Shown here: positions 1 to 8,010 of the stretch, piece by piece
Numbering within the stretch: the stretch's first letter is position 1
Layout of the letters: each line of letters begins with the position of its first letter
Origin: Actinospica durhamensis
GTDB lineage: Bacteria > Actinomycetota > Actinomycetes > Streptomycetales > Catenulisporaceae
Direction of reading: 5' to 3'
Assembly: GCF_018139695.1 (NCBI RefSeq)
Contig: NZ_JAGSOG010000012.1
Span: 1 to 64,000 of the forward strand
Length of the DNA: 64,000 bases
Notes under the pieces: generated by a model
Database searches by the model: none
What the model was told of the DNA's origin: nothing
The model's input: only the letters and a program-made list of their open reading frames with translations
Made by a program: the position numbers and the translations under genes

Positions 1-1055
1 GGGGTGGGGCGAGGCGAGGTCATCGCGGCAGACGTCGCAGGAGCCGCGGCCGCAGCGGCCTGCGGCCGGGCGGCGGCCTGTTCGATCTCGGCGACGCGGT
101 CGCGCACCAGGTCCAGCCTGCGGTAGGTGGCCGACATCCGCTGCAGGCTCTGCAGCAGCACGCTCGCGGTGGTCACCTGCTGGTTCACCTGCGCGGCCAG
201 TACCACCACCATCACCACGTCGCCGACGCTGCGGTGGCCCTCGGCGGCGTCGCGCACCACGAGCAGCACGGCCGCGGCGTATCCGAGGGCGAAGATGACC
301 TGGCCGAGGATGCGCAGCGCGGTGCCGGAGAGCTGTCCGCGCCAGAGGGTGCGGGTGCCGGCGCGCCAGAGCCGGTCGTGCCGGTCCAGCAGTTCGCCGC
401 GCAGCCGGAACACGCGCAGTTCTCCGGCCACGCGCGGGGAGGTGGAGAGGTGGAACAGGTTCAGCGCGACGCGGGTGTCTCCGGCCGAGGCCTCGCGCGC
501 CCGGTCCATCCGCTCCTCCGCGGCGCGGCCGGTGAGCAGCGGGGGGAGTGCGGCGAGCGGGAGCAGCAGCAGCCACGGGTCGAGCCGGGCGAGCAGCACG
601 GCCGTCATCACCATGGCCAGCAGCAGCCCGGTGCAGTTGAGCAGCGCCTCGAAGCCGGCCCGGTAGCGGCGCGACTCCTGCCGCAGCAGGGCCATGGTGT
701 CCGCCAGGGCCGGGTCCTCCTGGTGCTCGATGCCGCGGGTGCCGTTGGAGATCATCGCCAGTTCGCGGTCGAAGTCTACCTCGGCGAGCTCGGACAGCTC
801 GAAGTAGGCGATGTGCGCGAAGTGTCCGAAGGTGATGTTGGCCAGAGCCAGCGTGGCCAGGGCCGCGCCCGCGAGGGTCGCGGCGCCGCCCTCGCCGGCC
901 GCGGCCGAGTTGGTCATCCAGCGCAGCACGGCCGCGAGCAGCGGTGCGGCCACCGCGGCCAGGATGACCAGCACCAGCGCCACGCAGGTACGTACCCTGT
1001 CGATCCGCCAGGCCGTGGCCAGCATCCGCCACGAGCCGCTCAGTGCGCCCTTCAT
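1..1055 (-). CDS. ABC transporter, membrane-domain half (3' end cut by window)
   Basis: Starts MKGALSGSWRMLATAWRID and reads leftward off the window, so about 351 residues are visible. Two early hydrophobic segments (about residues 24-45 and 60-80), a second pair near 150-185 and a third near 255-305 fit the six-helix membrane domain of a type I ABC exporter. No Walker motif is reached, so the nucleotide-binding domain is presumably beyond base 1. The start codon overlaps the stop of the upstream ABC gene as ATGA, showing translational coupling; the two probably make a heterodimeric exporter. Its position at the end of a glycosyltransferase operon suggests export of a glycosylated product. 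The cargo is not visible. An Ala-rich stretch lies close to the edge. Confidence 0.8.
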   Translation of the reverse strand, partial: MKGALSGSWRMLATAWRIDRVRTCVALVLVILAAVAAPLLAAVLRWMTNSAAAGEGGAATLAGAALATLALANITFGHFAHIAYFELSELAEVDFDRELAMISNGTRGIEHQEDPALADTMALLRQESRRYRAGFEALLNCTGLLLAMVMTAVLLARLDPWLLLLPLAALPPLLTGRAAEERMDRAREASAGDTRVALNLFHLSTSPRVAGELRVFRLRGELLDRHDRLWRAGTRTLWRGQLSGTALRILGQVIFALGYAAAVLLVVRDAAEGHRSVGDVVMVVVLAAQVNQQVTTASVLLQSLQRMSATYRRLDLVRDRVAEIEQAAARPQAAAAAAPATSAAMTSPRPT

Positions 1056-3097
1056 CAGGCCACCTCCGTCTTCTCGGGCGCGGTGGCCCGGCCCGCGGCG
1101 TGCGCGGTGTCCGTTGACGCTGTGAAAGGGTCGGAATCCTCGTCGAGGCCGACGTCCAGATCGGCGTTCAGATCGGCGTCCACCTCGGCGTCGAGGTCGG
1201 ATTCGAGCTCGCCGTCGTCCAGGTCGACCGGGTCGCCCGCGTCGCCGGAGCCGGCCATCCGGTCGGCCTGGAGGCGGAAGAGGGTGGCGTAGCGGCCGTC
1301 GAGGGCGAGCAGCGAGGCGTGGTCGCCCTGCTCGATCACCCGGCCGTGTTCGAGCACGACGATGTGGTCGGCGTGCCGCACGGTGGCGAAGCGGTGCGAG
1401 ATCAGCACGGTGGTGGCGCCCTCGGCCAGGCGGGCGAACTGGTGGTAGAAGCGGGTCTCGGCCCGCACGTCCATGCTGGCGGTGGGCTCGTCCAGGACGA
1501 GTACCGAGGCGCCGTGGCGCAGCGCGAACAGGGCGCGGGCCAGGGCGAGGCGCTGCCACTGGCCGCCGGAGAGGTCCGCGCCGCCGGGCAGGTGCCGGGC
1601 CATCGGGGTCTCGAGGCCGCGCGGCAGCCGGTCCAGGGTCTCGGTCAGGCCCACCGCCTCGGCGGCGGCGCGCTGCCCGGTCCGGTCCTCGAGCTGCTCG
1701 ATCGCGCCGTAGCCGATGTTGTCGGCGGCGCTGACCTCGTAGCGGGCGAAGTCCTGGAAGATCACGGCCAGCCGGGAACGCCAGTCCTGGTGCTCGTATC
1801 CGCGCACGTCGGCCCCGTCGGAGCGGATCGCGCCGCCGTCGGGGTCGTAGAGGCGGGCCAGCAGTTTGACCAGGGTGGTCTTGCCCGAGCCGTTCACGCC
1901 CACCAGCGCGGTGCACTTGCCGGCCGGGATGGTCAGGTCGAGGCCGTCGAACACCGGGCGGTCAGAGCCCGGATACGCGAAGCGCACGTTCTCGAACCGG
2001 ATCGCCTCGGTCGGAGCCGGGCAGCGCTCGGCCCGCTCGGCCGCCGCGGTCGCGGTGGCGGCCCGCTGCGGCACCGCGCCGGCGGCCGCCTGGAAGCGGT
2101 GCAGCGCCTCGTACGCACGCATGCCGATGGCGATCTGCAGGTCGGCCTCGGGGTAGTACTCGGACAGCCGCAGCGCGCCCAGGGTCGCCTGCGCGGCGAT
2201 GGCGAACCGGGTCAGCGCCAGGCCGTGCGCGCCGTGCCGGCCGAGCAGGACCAGGGCGAAGACGGTGGCGCACAGCCCCCACAGGGTGTATCCGATGAAC
2301 GGCTTCAGCAGGATTCTGCGACGCGCGGCCCAGACCGGTCCGAGGAACTCCAGGGTGGCCTCGCGCATCTGCTCGATCAGCCAGCCGGCCAGGCCGAACA
2401 CCCGGATCTCCTTGGCCGCGCCGGGTCCCGCGGCCACCGAGCGCAGGTACTCGGCCTTGCGGCGCGCGCCGTCGGACTGTACCCGGGCCTCGGCGTAGCG
2501 GTTCAGGCCGCGGGTCTGGCCGTAGCGGAAGACGAGCACGGCCGCGGCCACGCCGAGAGCGGCGAGCCAGTTGAAGACCACGCCGATCACCACGACGTAG
2601 CCGAGCAGCTGCACGGTCCGGTTGAGCAGGGCCAGCAGCCCGGCGCAGGCCTGGCCGGGGCTCTGCACCGCGAACTCGAGTTCGCTCGCGGCCGAGCGCA
2701 GGTCGGCCACCGCCTGCTCGTCTTCGAGCACGGCGACGCCGGGGCTGCCGAGGCTGGCGTCCATCAGCTCGCGGTAGATCAGCCCGTCGATCCGGCGGGC
2801 CAGCAGCTCGCCGAGCGAGGTCAGCAGCGGCAGCAGCAGCTGCTGCAGCACGAACACGCCGGCCGAGGCGATGAACGCCCGGGTCAGCGCGCTCCACGCG
2901 GCCGAGTCCGGGCCGCCGGCCACGGCCGCGGGCACCCGGCCGAGCACGACGCCGGTGCCGAGGACGAAGGCCACCGGGAGCAGGCCCTGGATGAAGTAGA
3001 GCGTGCCGAGCAGCAGCGGGAGCCCCGCTCCGGTGCGCGGCATCAGCCGCAGGATGGATCGCAGTGCGGCGAGATAGAGGCGTAGGCGCTCAGTCAT
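1055..3097 (-). CDS. ABC exporter, fused membrane and ATP-binding domains
   Basis: 680 residues from the ATG giving MTERLRLYLAALRSILRL. The first ~330 residues form a six-helix exporter membrane domain. The ATPase follows with Walker A (VGVNGSGKT), Q-loop (VIFQDF), signature LSGGQWQR, Walker B (VLVLDEPTA) and H-loop (LISHRF). After the ATPase there is an unusual acidic tail of Asp-Leu/Asp-Ala repeats (for example DLDAEVDADLNADLDVGL). The frame stays open further upstream, but that part is antisense to nothing sensible and overlaps the glycosyltransferase gene in another frame, so the internal ATG is chosen. It lies 14 nt after the preceding gene and is coupled to the next ABC gene. Lipid, peptide or glycoconjugate export are all possible; the cargo is unknown. 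Confidence 0.88.
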   Translation of the reverse strand: MTERLRLYLAALRSILRLMPRTGAGLPLLLGTLYFIQGLLPVAFVLGTGVVLGRVPAAVAGGPDSAAWSALTRAFIASAGVFVLQQLLLPLLTSLGELLARRIDGLIYRELMDASLGSPGVAVLEDEQAVADLRSAASELEFAVQSPGQACAGLLALLNRTVQLLGYVVVIGVVFNWLAALGVAAAVLVFRYGQTRGLNRYAEARVQSDGARRKAEYLRSVAAGPGAAKEIRVFGLAGWLIEQMREATLEFLGPVWAARRRILLKPFIGYTLWGLCATVFALVLLGRHGAHGLALTRFAIAAQATLGALRLSEYYPEADLQIAIGMRAYEALHRFQAAAGAVPQRAATATAAAERAERCPAPTEAIRFENVRFAYPGSDRPVFDGLDLTIPAGKCTALVGVNGSGKTTLVKLLARLYDPDGGAIRSDGADVRGYEHQDWRSRLAVIFQDFARYEVSAADNIGYGAIEQLEDRTGQRAAAEAVGLTETLDRLPRGLETPMARHLPGGADLSGGQWQRLALARALFALRHGASVLVLDEPTASMDVRAETRFYHQFARLAEGATTVLISHRFATVRHADHIVVLEHGRVIEQGDHASLLALDGRYATLFRLQADRMAGSGDAGDPVDLDDGELESDLDAEVDADLNADLDVGLDEDSDPFTASTDTAHAAGRATAPEKTEVA

Positions 3098-3111
3098 GTC
3101 GGGGCCCTCCC

Positions 3112-4023
3112 TCAGGCCGCGGCGCGGGCGTTGCGGCGCTCGCGCAGTTCCCGATAGGACGCGCAGTCCGGCAGGGACAGCGCGCCGATCAGGTCGTTCA
3201 TGGTGGCGAAGTCGAGGTACGGGAAGAGCGGAAGCAGCCGGGTGATCGGGGTGTCGTACAGCTCCGCGATCCGCATCCGGTCCGCGTCCGCGCGGCGCGG
3301 CTCGTGCACGCTGGGCCGGGGTTCGGCGGTGCGCACGCCCACGGCCTGCCGGTCGAGCACGAAGGCGGCGCCGGCCCGGTGCAGCCGGTAGCCGAGCTCG
3401 AGCCCGGCGCCCTCGGTGGTGATCAGGGTCCTGTCGGCGGCGCCGACCGCGGCGAGCAGCTCGGCCGGCGCCGAGACGTGGCCGAGGCGCAGCGCCATCC
3501 AGGGCGCGGGCGCGTCGAGCCCGTCCGCACCGCCGTCCAGGCGCGCGAACAGCCGCTCGGCCGGGTCGAGCGCGTCCGGCTCGAACTCGGCCGGGCCGCC
3601 GACGGCGGGCTCGACCTCGCGCAGGATCCGGCCGCACACGACGGCCGGACCCTCGTGCGCGGCGTGCGCGGCCAGGTGCGCGGCCACGGCGTTCTCGGCC
3701 AGGGCCACGCCGGATTCGACCAGCACGCACAGCGGCGCGCTCAGAGCGGGCAGGGCCGCGTCGAGCGCCTTGGCCACGGTCAGGTCCCCGGCGGGCAGGC
3801 AGACGAAGCGCAGGTCGATGATGCGGCGGGCGTCGGCCACGACCGCGTCGAGTTCCGGATGGAAGGCCCCGACGACGACCGTCTCGAAGGCGCCCTGCGC
3901 GGGCGGGTCCTGCCCGGCCAGCGCGCTCAGCGTGGCGCCGAGGGCCTCCCGGTGCCACGGTTCGACGACGTACACCACGACGGCGCATGCGTACGCGCCC
4001 GGTCCCTGGCTCGACATGATCAC
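3112..4023 (-). CDS. Family 2 glycosyltransferase-like protein, probably catalytically dead
   Basis: 303 residues (MIMSSQGPGAYACAVVVYVV; a second ATG two codons in is equally possible). It has the same length and domain plan as the GT2 gene upstream in the operon and the same C-terminal signature (RLLPLFPY followed by a T-x-ND-x-I element). However, the acceptor-loop Asp pair seen in the partner (VVVGDDGSSD) is replaced here by VVVGAFHPELD, FLDSG becomes VLVESG, and the catalytic ED of GAEDLDLGYRLH becomes GAGLELGYRLH. This pattern suggests a pseudo-glycosyltransferase derived by duplication, perhaps a partner subunit or a sugar- or acceptor-binding protein. It lies between the UGT-like gene and the ABC exporter. 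The loss of residues is seen; the pairing with the active copy is inference. Confidence 0.75.
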   Translation of the reverse strand: MIMSSQGPGAYACAVVVYVVEPWHREALGATLSALAGQDPPAQGAFETVVVGAFHPELDAVVADARRIIDLRFVCLPAGDLTVAKALDAALPALSAPLCVLVESGVALAENAVAAHLAAHAAHEGPAVVCGRILREVEPAVGGPAEFEPDALDPAERLFARLDGGADGLDAPAPWMALRLGHVSAPAELLAAVGAADRTLITTEGAGLELGYRLHRAGAAFVLDRQAVGVRTAEPRPSVHEPRRADADRMRIAELYDTPITRLLPLFPYLDFATMNDLIGALSLPDCASYRELRERRNARAAA

Positions 4024-4080
4024 TCCTGTTCGATCGGTGGGGCAAGACGTGCGTGAGTGGCCCGAGCCGTGGGCGGCGCC

Positions 4081-5286
4081 TCAGCCGAGGGTCGCGAAGG
4101 CCGGGGTGAGCGGTTCGAGGGCGGGGCGCCAGCCGTCGGCCAGGGCCTCGAGCCGGTCCGCCGCGACGCCGGCGCCGTCCACCGCGGCCATCAGGCCGGC
4201 CGTGTGCCGGGCGTTGGCGTGGCAGGCTGCTGAGGCCAGCAGGTGCGCGGCGGCCTCGCGGATGCGCTCGGGCGCGGCGTCAGCGGGCACGAACCGGCCG
4301 ACGCCGAGCTCCTCGGCCATCACGGCGGTGTGCGCCTGGTCGAGCGGGACCCGGCCGGAGCCGTCGGGGTCGAACGCGGTGACACACAGGAGGTTGACAC
4401 CGTGGGCCAGCGCCCGCATCGCGGTGCCGTGGCCGCCGTGCGTGACCACGAGGCGGGCGCGGCGGATGAGCTCGTCGTGCGGGGCGAAGCGCACGGCCCG
4501 GGCGTTGGCCGGCACCCGCAGGGACCGCGGATCGACCATCGCGGTGGTCGCGACCACGCGCACCGGCAGGGGGGCCAGGGCGTCGAGGGTGCGCTGCAGC
4601 TTGTCCGCGTCGGCCTGGGATTCGGCGGTGCTGAAGGAGACCACGACCAGCGGGTCGGTGCCCGGGGGCTCGGCCGTGGCCGCGCCGGCCGCCTGGGCGC
4701 CGCGCGGGTCGAGTTCGAGGATCGGGCCGCCGTGGCGCACGGTCGACAGGCGGGTGCGGTCCGGTCCGTCGAGCTCGCGCAGGGTGTTGACCTGGACCAG
4801 GTCGGCCGCTCCCCACAGCTGGGCGATCGACGGCAGCGCCGGGAATCCGCTGCCCATGCGCACGCCGCTCTGGTAGCGCATGTGCTCGAGCCAGGAGCCG
4901 AAGCTGCGATGGAAGTAGCTGTGCAGCATCACCGCGCTCGGCACGCCGAGTTCGGGCGCGACGCAGTGCGCCGCGCTGAACTTCGCGTCCAGGATCACCG
5001 CGTCCGGACGGCGCGACCTGGCGAGCCCGAGCACCTCCTCGCCGACGACGGGGGAGGTCAGGAAGCCCAGCACCGCGCCGAGCGGGTGCCAGGCGTAACG
5101 TGCCTGCTCGTCCGGGACCGTGCGCAGCTCGATCCCCTCGAAGCCGGCCGCGGTGACCCGCGGCACCATCTCCTGCTGCCCGGCGAACACGACCTCGTGG
5201 CCGCGGGCGGCCAGCCGGCGGGCGATGCCCAGGCTCGGCGGGATCTGTCCCCCGCCGTCCCAGCACGCCCAGAGGAATGTGGCCAT
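4081..5286 (-). CDS. UGT/MGT-type glycosyltransferase (GT1 family)
   Basis: 401 residues starting MATFLWACWDGGGQIPPS. The N-terminal half has the acceptor-domain pattern of macrolide-type glycosyltransferases (a G-G-x-I-P-P-S-L loop followed by LAARGHEVVFAG). The C-terminal half has the nucleotide-sugar site VVTHGGHGTAMRALAHGVNLL, in which His-Gly-Gly-x-Gly-Thr is the hallmark of GT1. It uses an activated sugar nucleotide to glycosylate a small molecule in the cytosol. The start is the ATG 2 nt after the stop of the upstream GT2 gene, which marks one operon. The neighbouring exporter suggests that the glycosylated product leaves the cell. Neither sugar nor acceptor can be read from the sequence, and no sugar-biosynthesis genes are in view. 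Confidence 0.85.
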   Translation of the reverse strand: MATFLWACWDGGGQIPPSLGIARRLAARGHEVVFAGQQEMVPRVTAAGFEGIELRTVPDEQARYAWHPLGAVLGFLTSPVVGEEVLGLARSRRPDAVILDAKFSAAHCVAPELGVPSAVMLHSYFHRSFGSWLEHMRYQSGVRMGSGFPALPSIAQLWGAADLVQVNTLRELDGPDRTRLSTVRHGGPILELDPRGAQAAGAATAEPPGTDPLVVVSFSTAESQADADKLQRTLDALAPLPVRVVATTAMVDPRSLRVPANARAVRFAPHDELIRRARLVVTHGGHGTAMRALAHGVNLLCVTAFDPDGSGRVPLDQAHTAVMAEELGVGRFVPADAAPERIREAAAHLLASAACHANARHTAGLMAAVDGAGVAADRLEALADGWRPALEPLTPAFATLG

Positions 5287-5288
5287 GC

Positions 5289-6200
5289 CTATCGCCCCTT
5301 CCACCAGGACGGAGCGGTGTCCGGGATGCCGTACCGCTCGATCACGTCGTTCGTCGTCATGGGATTGATGTAAGGGAACAGGGGCAGCAGGCGGCTGTAG
5401 GGGGTGCCGTACTTGCGCGCCATGTAGCGGTAGTTCACGGCCGCGGAGTGCCGGATGGCCTCGCTGTCCTTGCCGTGCGGCAGGTGCACCGTGCGGGCCG
5501 TGCGCTCGAGCCGGAACCGGGCGCCGTCCAGGTGCAGCCGGTAGCCCAGGTCCAGGTCCTCGGCGCCCCAGGAGCGGAAGTTCTCGTCGAACATCCCGAC
5601 CCGGCGGATCTGCTCGGTGCGGGCCGAGACGTTCGCGGTCCAGAACACCAGCCAGGGCGCCGGGACCCAGTCGAACTCGTCGCCGTACTTGGAGTAGAAC
5701 TCCTCGCGCATGTCGCACAGGTGCGGGATCCCGGCCATCCGCCGCGCGGTGCCGTCCGGATCCCGCGGGTCGGCCAGCCGCGCGACCTCCTCGAGGTGGA
5801 CGGTGTCGTTGGCGAATCCGTAGATGTAGCCGATCACCGCCTGCGGGCGCGCCATCGCCGCGTGCGCGGTCAGGTGCGCGGCCAGCAGGCCGCTGTCGGC
5901 GAGCAGGCCGGAGTCGAGGAACACGCACAGTTCTCCGCGCGCGTTGCGCACGCCGAGGTTGCGGGCCGCGGCCGCGCGGAACCCCTCGTCCGGCTGCACG
6001 TGGTACTGGAGGTTGAGCCGGGTCCGGAACCCGTCCACGACCTCGGCGGTCTCGTCGCTCGAACCGTCGTCGCCGACCACCACCTCGAACCGGTTGCTCG
6101 GCACGGTCTGGCGGCACAGCGACTCGAGGGTGTGGCGCAGCAGCCCGGCCCGGTTGTAGGTCGGGATCACCACGCTGCATTCGAATACGTCATCAGTCAT
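5289..6200 (-). CDS. Glycosyltransferase family 2 with galactosyltransferase-type C-terminal motif
   Basis: 303 residues starting MTDDVFECSVVIPTYNRAGL. The GT-A fold is clear: SVVIPTYNR at the nucleotide-binding strand, VVVGDDGSSDETAEVV with the conserved Asp pair, CVFLDSG in the metal-binding region, and SWGAEDLDLGYRLH, the ED motif of the Glyco_transf_7C region. All key residues absent from its downstream paralogue are kept here, so this is the likely active member. It is the first gene of the minus-strand operon, so the promoter should lie in the 266-nt gap before the divergent transposase-like gene. Polysaccharide, peptide or small-molecule glycosylation are all possible. Confidence 0.87.
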   Translation of the reverse strand: MTDDVFECSVVIPTYNRAGLLRHTLESLCRQTVPSNRFEVVVGDDGSSDETAEVVDGFRTRLNLQYHVQPDEGFRAAAARNLGVRNARGELCVFLDSGLLADSGLLAAHLTAHAAMARPQAVIGYIYGFANDTVHLEEVARLADPRDPDGTARRMAGIPHLCDMREEFYSKYGDEFDWVPAPWLVFWTANVSARTEQIRRVGMFDENFRSWGAEDLDLGYRLHLDGARFRLERTARTVHLPHGKDSEAIRHSAAVNYRYMARKYGTPYSRLLPLFPYINPMTTNDVIERYGIPDTAPSWWKGR

Positions 6201-6466
6201 TTTCGTCGCTCCCGTGGCGGGCCGGCGGGCGTGGGCCGGCTCCTCGTCGCTGTGAGTATCGACGCCGGGACCGGGCCGCGACCCGCGGACGGGCGCCGAT
6301 CTGTCAACTCCGGGGCCCGCCTCGGGGTGCCGGGACCCGGAACAGGGGTGAGATCGCAGGCTGCGGACCTGCTCGGGCGGGGCGCCGGAGGTTAGCGTGG
6401 TCGAGGACGACGAAAGGGCCCTGACGTCACCGAAACCTGTCCGATCTATAAGGAGCGGGATTTCAG

Positions 6467-7873
6467 GTGGTGAAGAAGAGTACGGGAACCGACGCCACGG
6501 TGCACGCCGTGCGCAGCATGTCTTCGGGGGCGTGTGAGCGTGCGTCGGAGGGACTGTTCCAGCAGGTCAGCTCGGCTGTGTTGGAAGTTCTGCCGCGCAG
6601 CGACCAACGGCGCGCGGGCGCCGAGTATCTGCACGGACTGCTCGAGGCGGACGGACGCAAGTCGGCCCGCAACCTGGCCGCGCACAGCGGCGGGCAGGCG
6701 AACGAGCAGAGTCTGCACCATTTCGTGAACGCCTCGTCCTGGGACTGGTCGGCCGCCCGCCGCGCGTTGGCGCGCCGGGTGACCGAGTCCTGGACGCCGA
6801 GTGTCTGGGTGGCCCGGCCGGTGGTGATCCCCAAGTCGGGGGCCGGCGCGGTCGGGGTCAACCGGCGGTTCGTGCCCGCGCTGGGCCGCGCCGTCAACGC
6901 CCAGCAGGTGGTCGGGCTCTGGGTGGCCTCCCCGTCGGTCAACTGCCCGGTCAACTGGCGCATCCACCTCACCGGCAGCTGGCTGGCCGACGCCGGCCAG
7001 CGCAGCCGGTGCGCCGTACCCGAGACGGCGCGCGCCGAATCACTGCACGAATGCCTGGTCGAGACGGTGCTCGAGACCGCCACCGCGTGGGGTCTGGAGA
7101 GCCGGCCGGTGGTGCTCGACGCCCGCGGCGCGGACGTCGGCTGGGCGCTGCGCAGGCTGCGCGCGGCCGGCCTGTCCGTGCTGGTGCGCGTCGACCCGGA
7201 GCAGCGGCTGGTCAGCCCGCCCGCGCCGCGCGACGGCGGCCGCCGGATCGCCACGGCCGGCGAGCTGCACCGCGTGCTGCGCGGCACCCGCCGCACCGCC
7301 GCGCCCTGGGTGGACCGGGGCGAGGACGGCGAGATGAGCGCCGGCGTCGTGGTCGCGGCCGGGCGGGTGCTGCTGGCGGACGGGCTGATCCCGGCCCAGC
7401 GCAGCGCGCCGGGCGCGGGAACCGCTTCCGCCACGGGAACCGCTTCCGCCACCCACGGCGGGAACGCGGGGAACGTCGGGAACTCCCGGATGTCGAACGT
7501 GACCCCGATCGGCCGGCGTCCGGCCGCGCGGCGGATCGGCCCGAGCGCCCCGGAGGAGTTCTCGCTGCTGGCCATCGAGGAGCGCGGCTGCGCCGAACCG
7601 CAGCTGTGGCTCACCGATCTGACCGACGCGCCGCTGCTCACCCTGTTCCGGATGAGTACCCTGATCCAGCAGGTGGACGCGGACTACGACCGGATCGGGG
7701 ACCGGGTCGGCCTGCGCGACTTCACCGGCCGCTCCTACGCCGGCTGGCACCGCCACGCCACCCTCGCCTCCGCGGCCTACGCGGTGGAGGCGCTGACCCG
7801 GGCGCACCGCCAGGACCGCGCGGCCCCGCGCGGCGGGCGGCTGCGCCAGCTCGGCGGCCTGCGGGCGGCCTGA
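6467..7873 (+). CDS. IS701-type transposase homologue with lost catalytic residues
   Basis: 468 residues from a GTG with AGGAG upstream (a second GTG follows directly). The fold matches IS701/DDE_5 transposases: QSLHHFVNASSWDW near residue 85, NCPVNWRIHLTGSW, and GLRDFTGRSYAGWHRHATL near the C-terminus. The first catalytic Asp, normally in a WVVDDTGF-like element, is replaced by WVARPVVIPKS. The Asp in VVLDARGADVG may remain, and the Glu of the usual IERDY element is VDADY. An 18-bp duplication near 7419-7453 encodes a low-complexity Gly/Ala/Thr insert. No terminal inverted repeats or target duplications were seen. It therefore looks domesticated, perhaps DNA-binding, rather than a mobile element. 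Known: such homologues occur as single genes beside biosynthetic clusters. The role here is inference. Confidence 0.75.
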   Translation: MVKKSTGTDATVHAVRSMSSGACERASEGLFQQVSSAVLEVLPRSDQRRAGAEYLHGLLEADGRKSARNLAAHSGGQANEQSLHHFVNASSWDWSAARRALARRVTESWTPSVWVARPVVIPKSGAGAVGVNRRFVPALGRAVNAQQVVGLWVASPSVNCPVNWRIHLTGSWLADAGQRSRCAVPETARAESLHECLVETVLETATAWGLESRPVVLDARGADVGWALRRLRAAGLSVLVRVDPEQRLVSPPAPRDGGRRIATAGELHRVLRGTRRTAAPWVDRGEDGEMSAGVVVAAGRVLLADGLIPAQRSAPGAGTASATGTASATHGGNAGNVGNSRMSNVTPIGRRPAARRIGPSAPEEFSLLAIEERGCAEPQLWLTDLTDAPLLTLFRMSTLIQQVDADYDRIGDRVGLRDFTGRSYAGWHRHATLASAAYAVEALTRAHRQDRAAPRGGRLRQLGGLRAA

Positions 7874-7884
7874 GCCACACGTGA

Positions 7885-7921
7885 CGACGGTCCGGCACTC
7901 TGCCCGAGTGCCGGACCGTCG
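7885..7921. terminator. Strong hairpin terminator, bidirectional
   Basis: A perfect 16-bp inverted repeat (left arm 7885-7900, right arm 7906-7921) with a 5-nt loop, TGCCC, lies 11 nt after the stop of the transposase-like gene and before the end of the convergent reductase gene. There is no long T tract, as usual in high-GC actinomycetes. Confidence 0.85.
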
Positions 7922-7965
7922 CCGTGTGTGCTCTGATCATCGAGATCTGAGTGCGGAGAAGAGCG

Positions 7966-7991
7966 GGCGCCGGTGGTGGGCCACCGGCGCC
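7966..7991 (-). terminator. Hairpin terminator for the reductase gene
   Basis: An 11-bp perfect stem (7966-7976 with 7981-7991) and a 4-nt loop lie just beyond the stop codon of the minus-strand MDR reductase. Together with the larger hairpin at 7885-7921 it insulates the two convergent transcripts. Confidence 0.7.
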
Positions 7992-8010
7992 GTCTGGGTG
8001 GACAGTGTAC

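Noticed and set aside
3098-4045. N-terminal extension of the ABC exporter frame
   Set aside because: The extra ~316 residues are Arg/Gly/Ala-rich shadow sequence of the glycosyltransferase gene; the internal ATG gives the normal exporter N-terminus.
6201-6466. Possible small precursor-peptide gene between the glycosyltransferase operon and the transposase-like gene
   Set aside because: No short frame with ribosome binding site and leader/core-like pattern was found on either strand.
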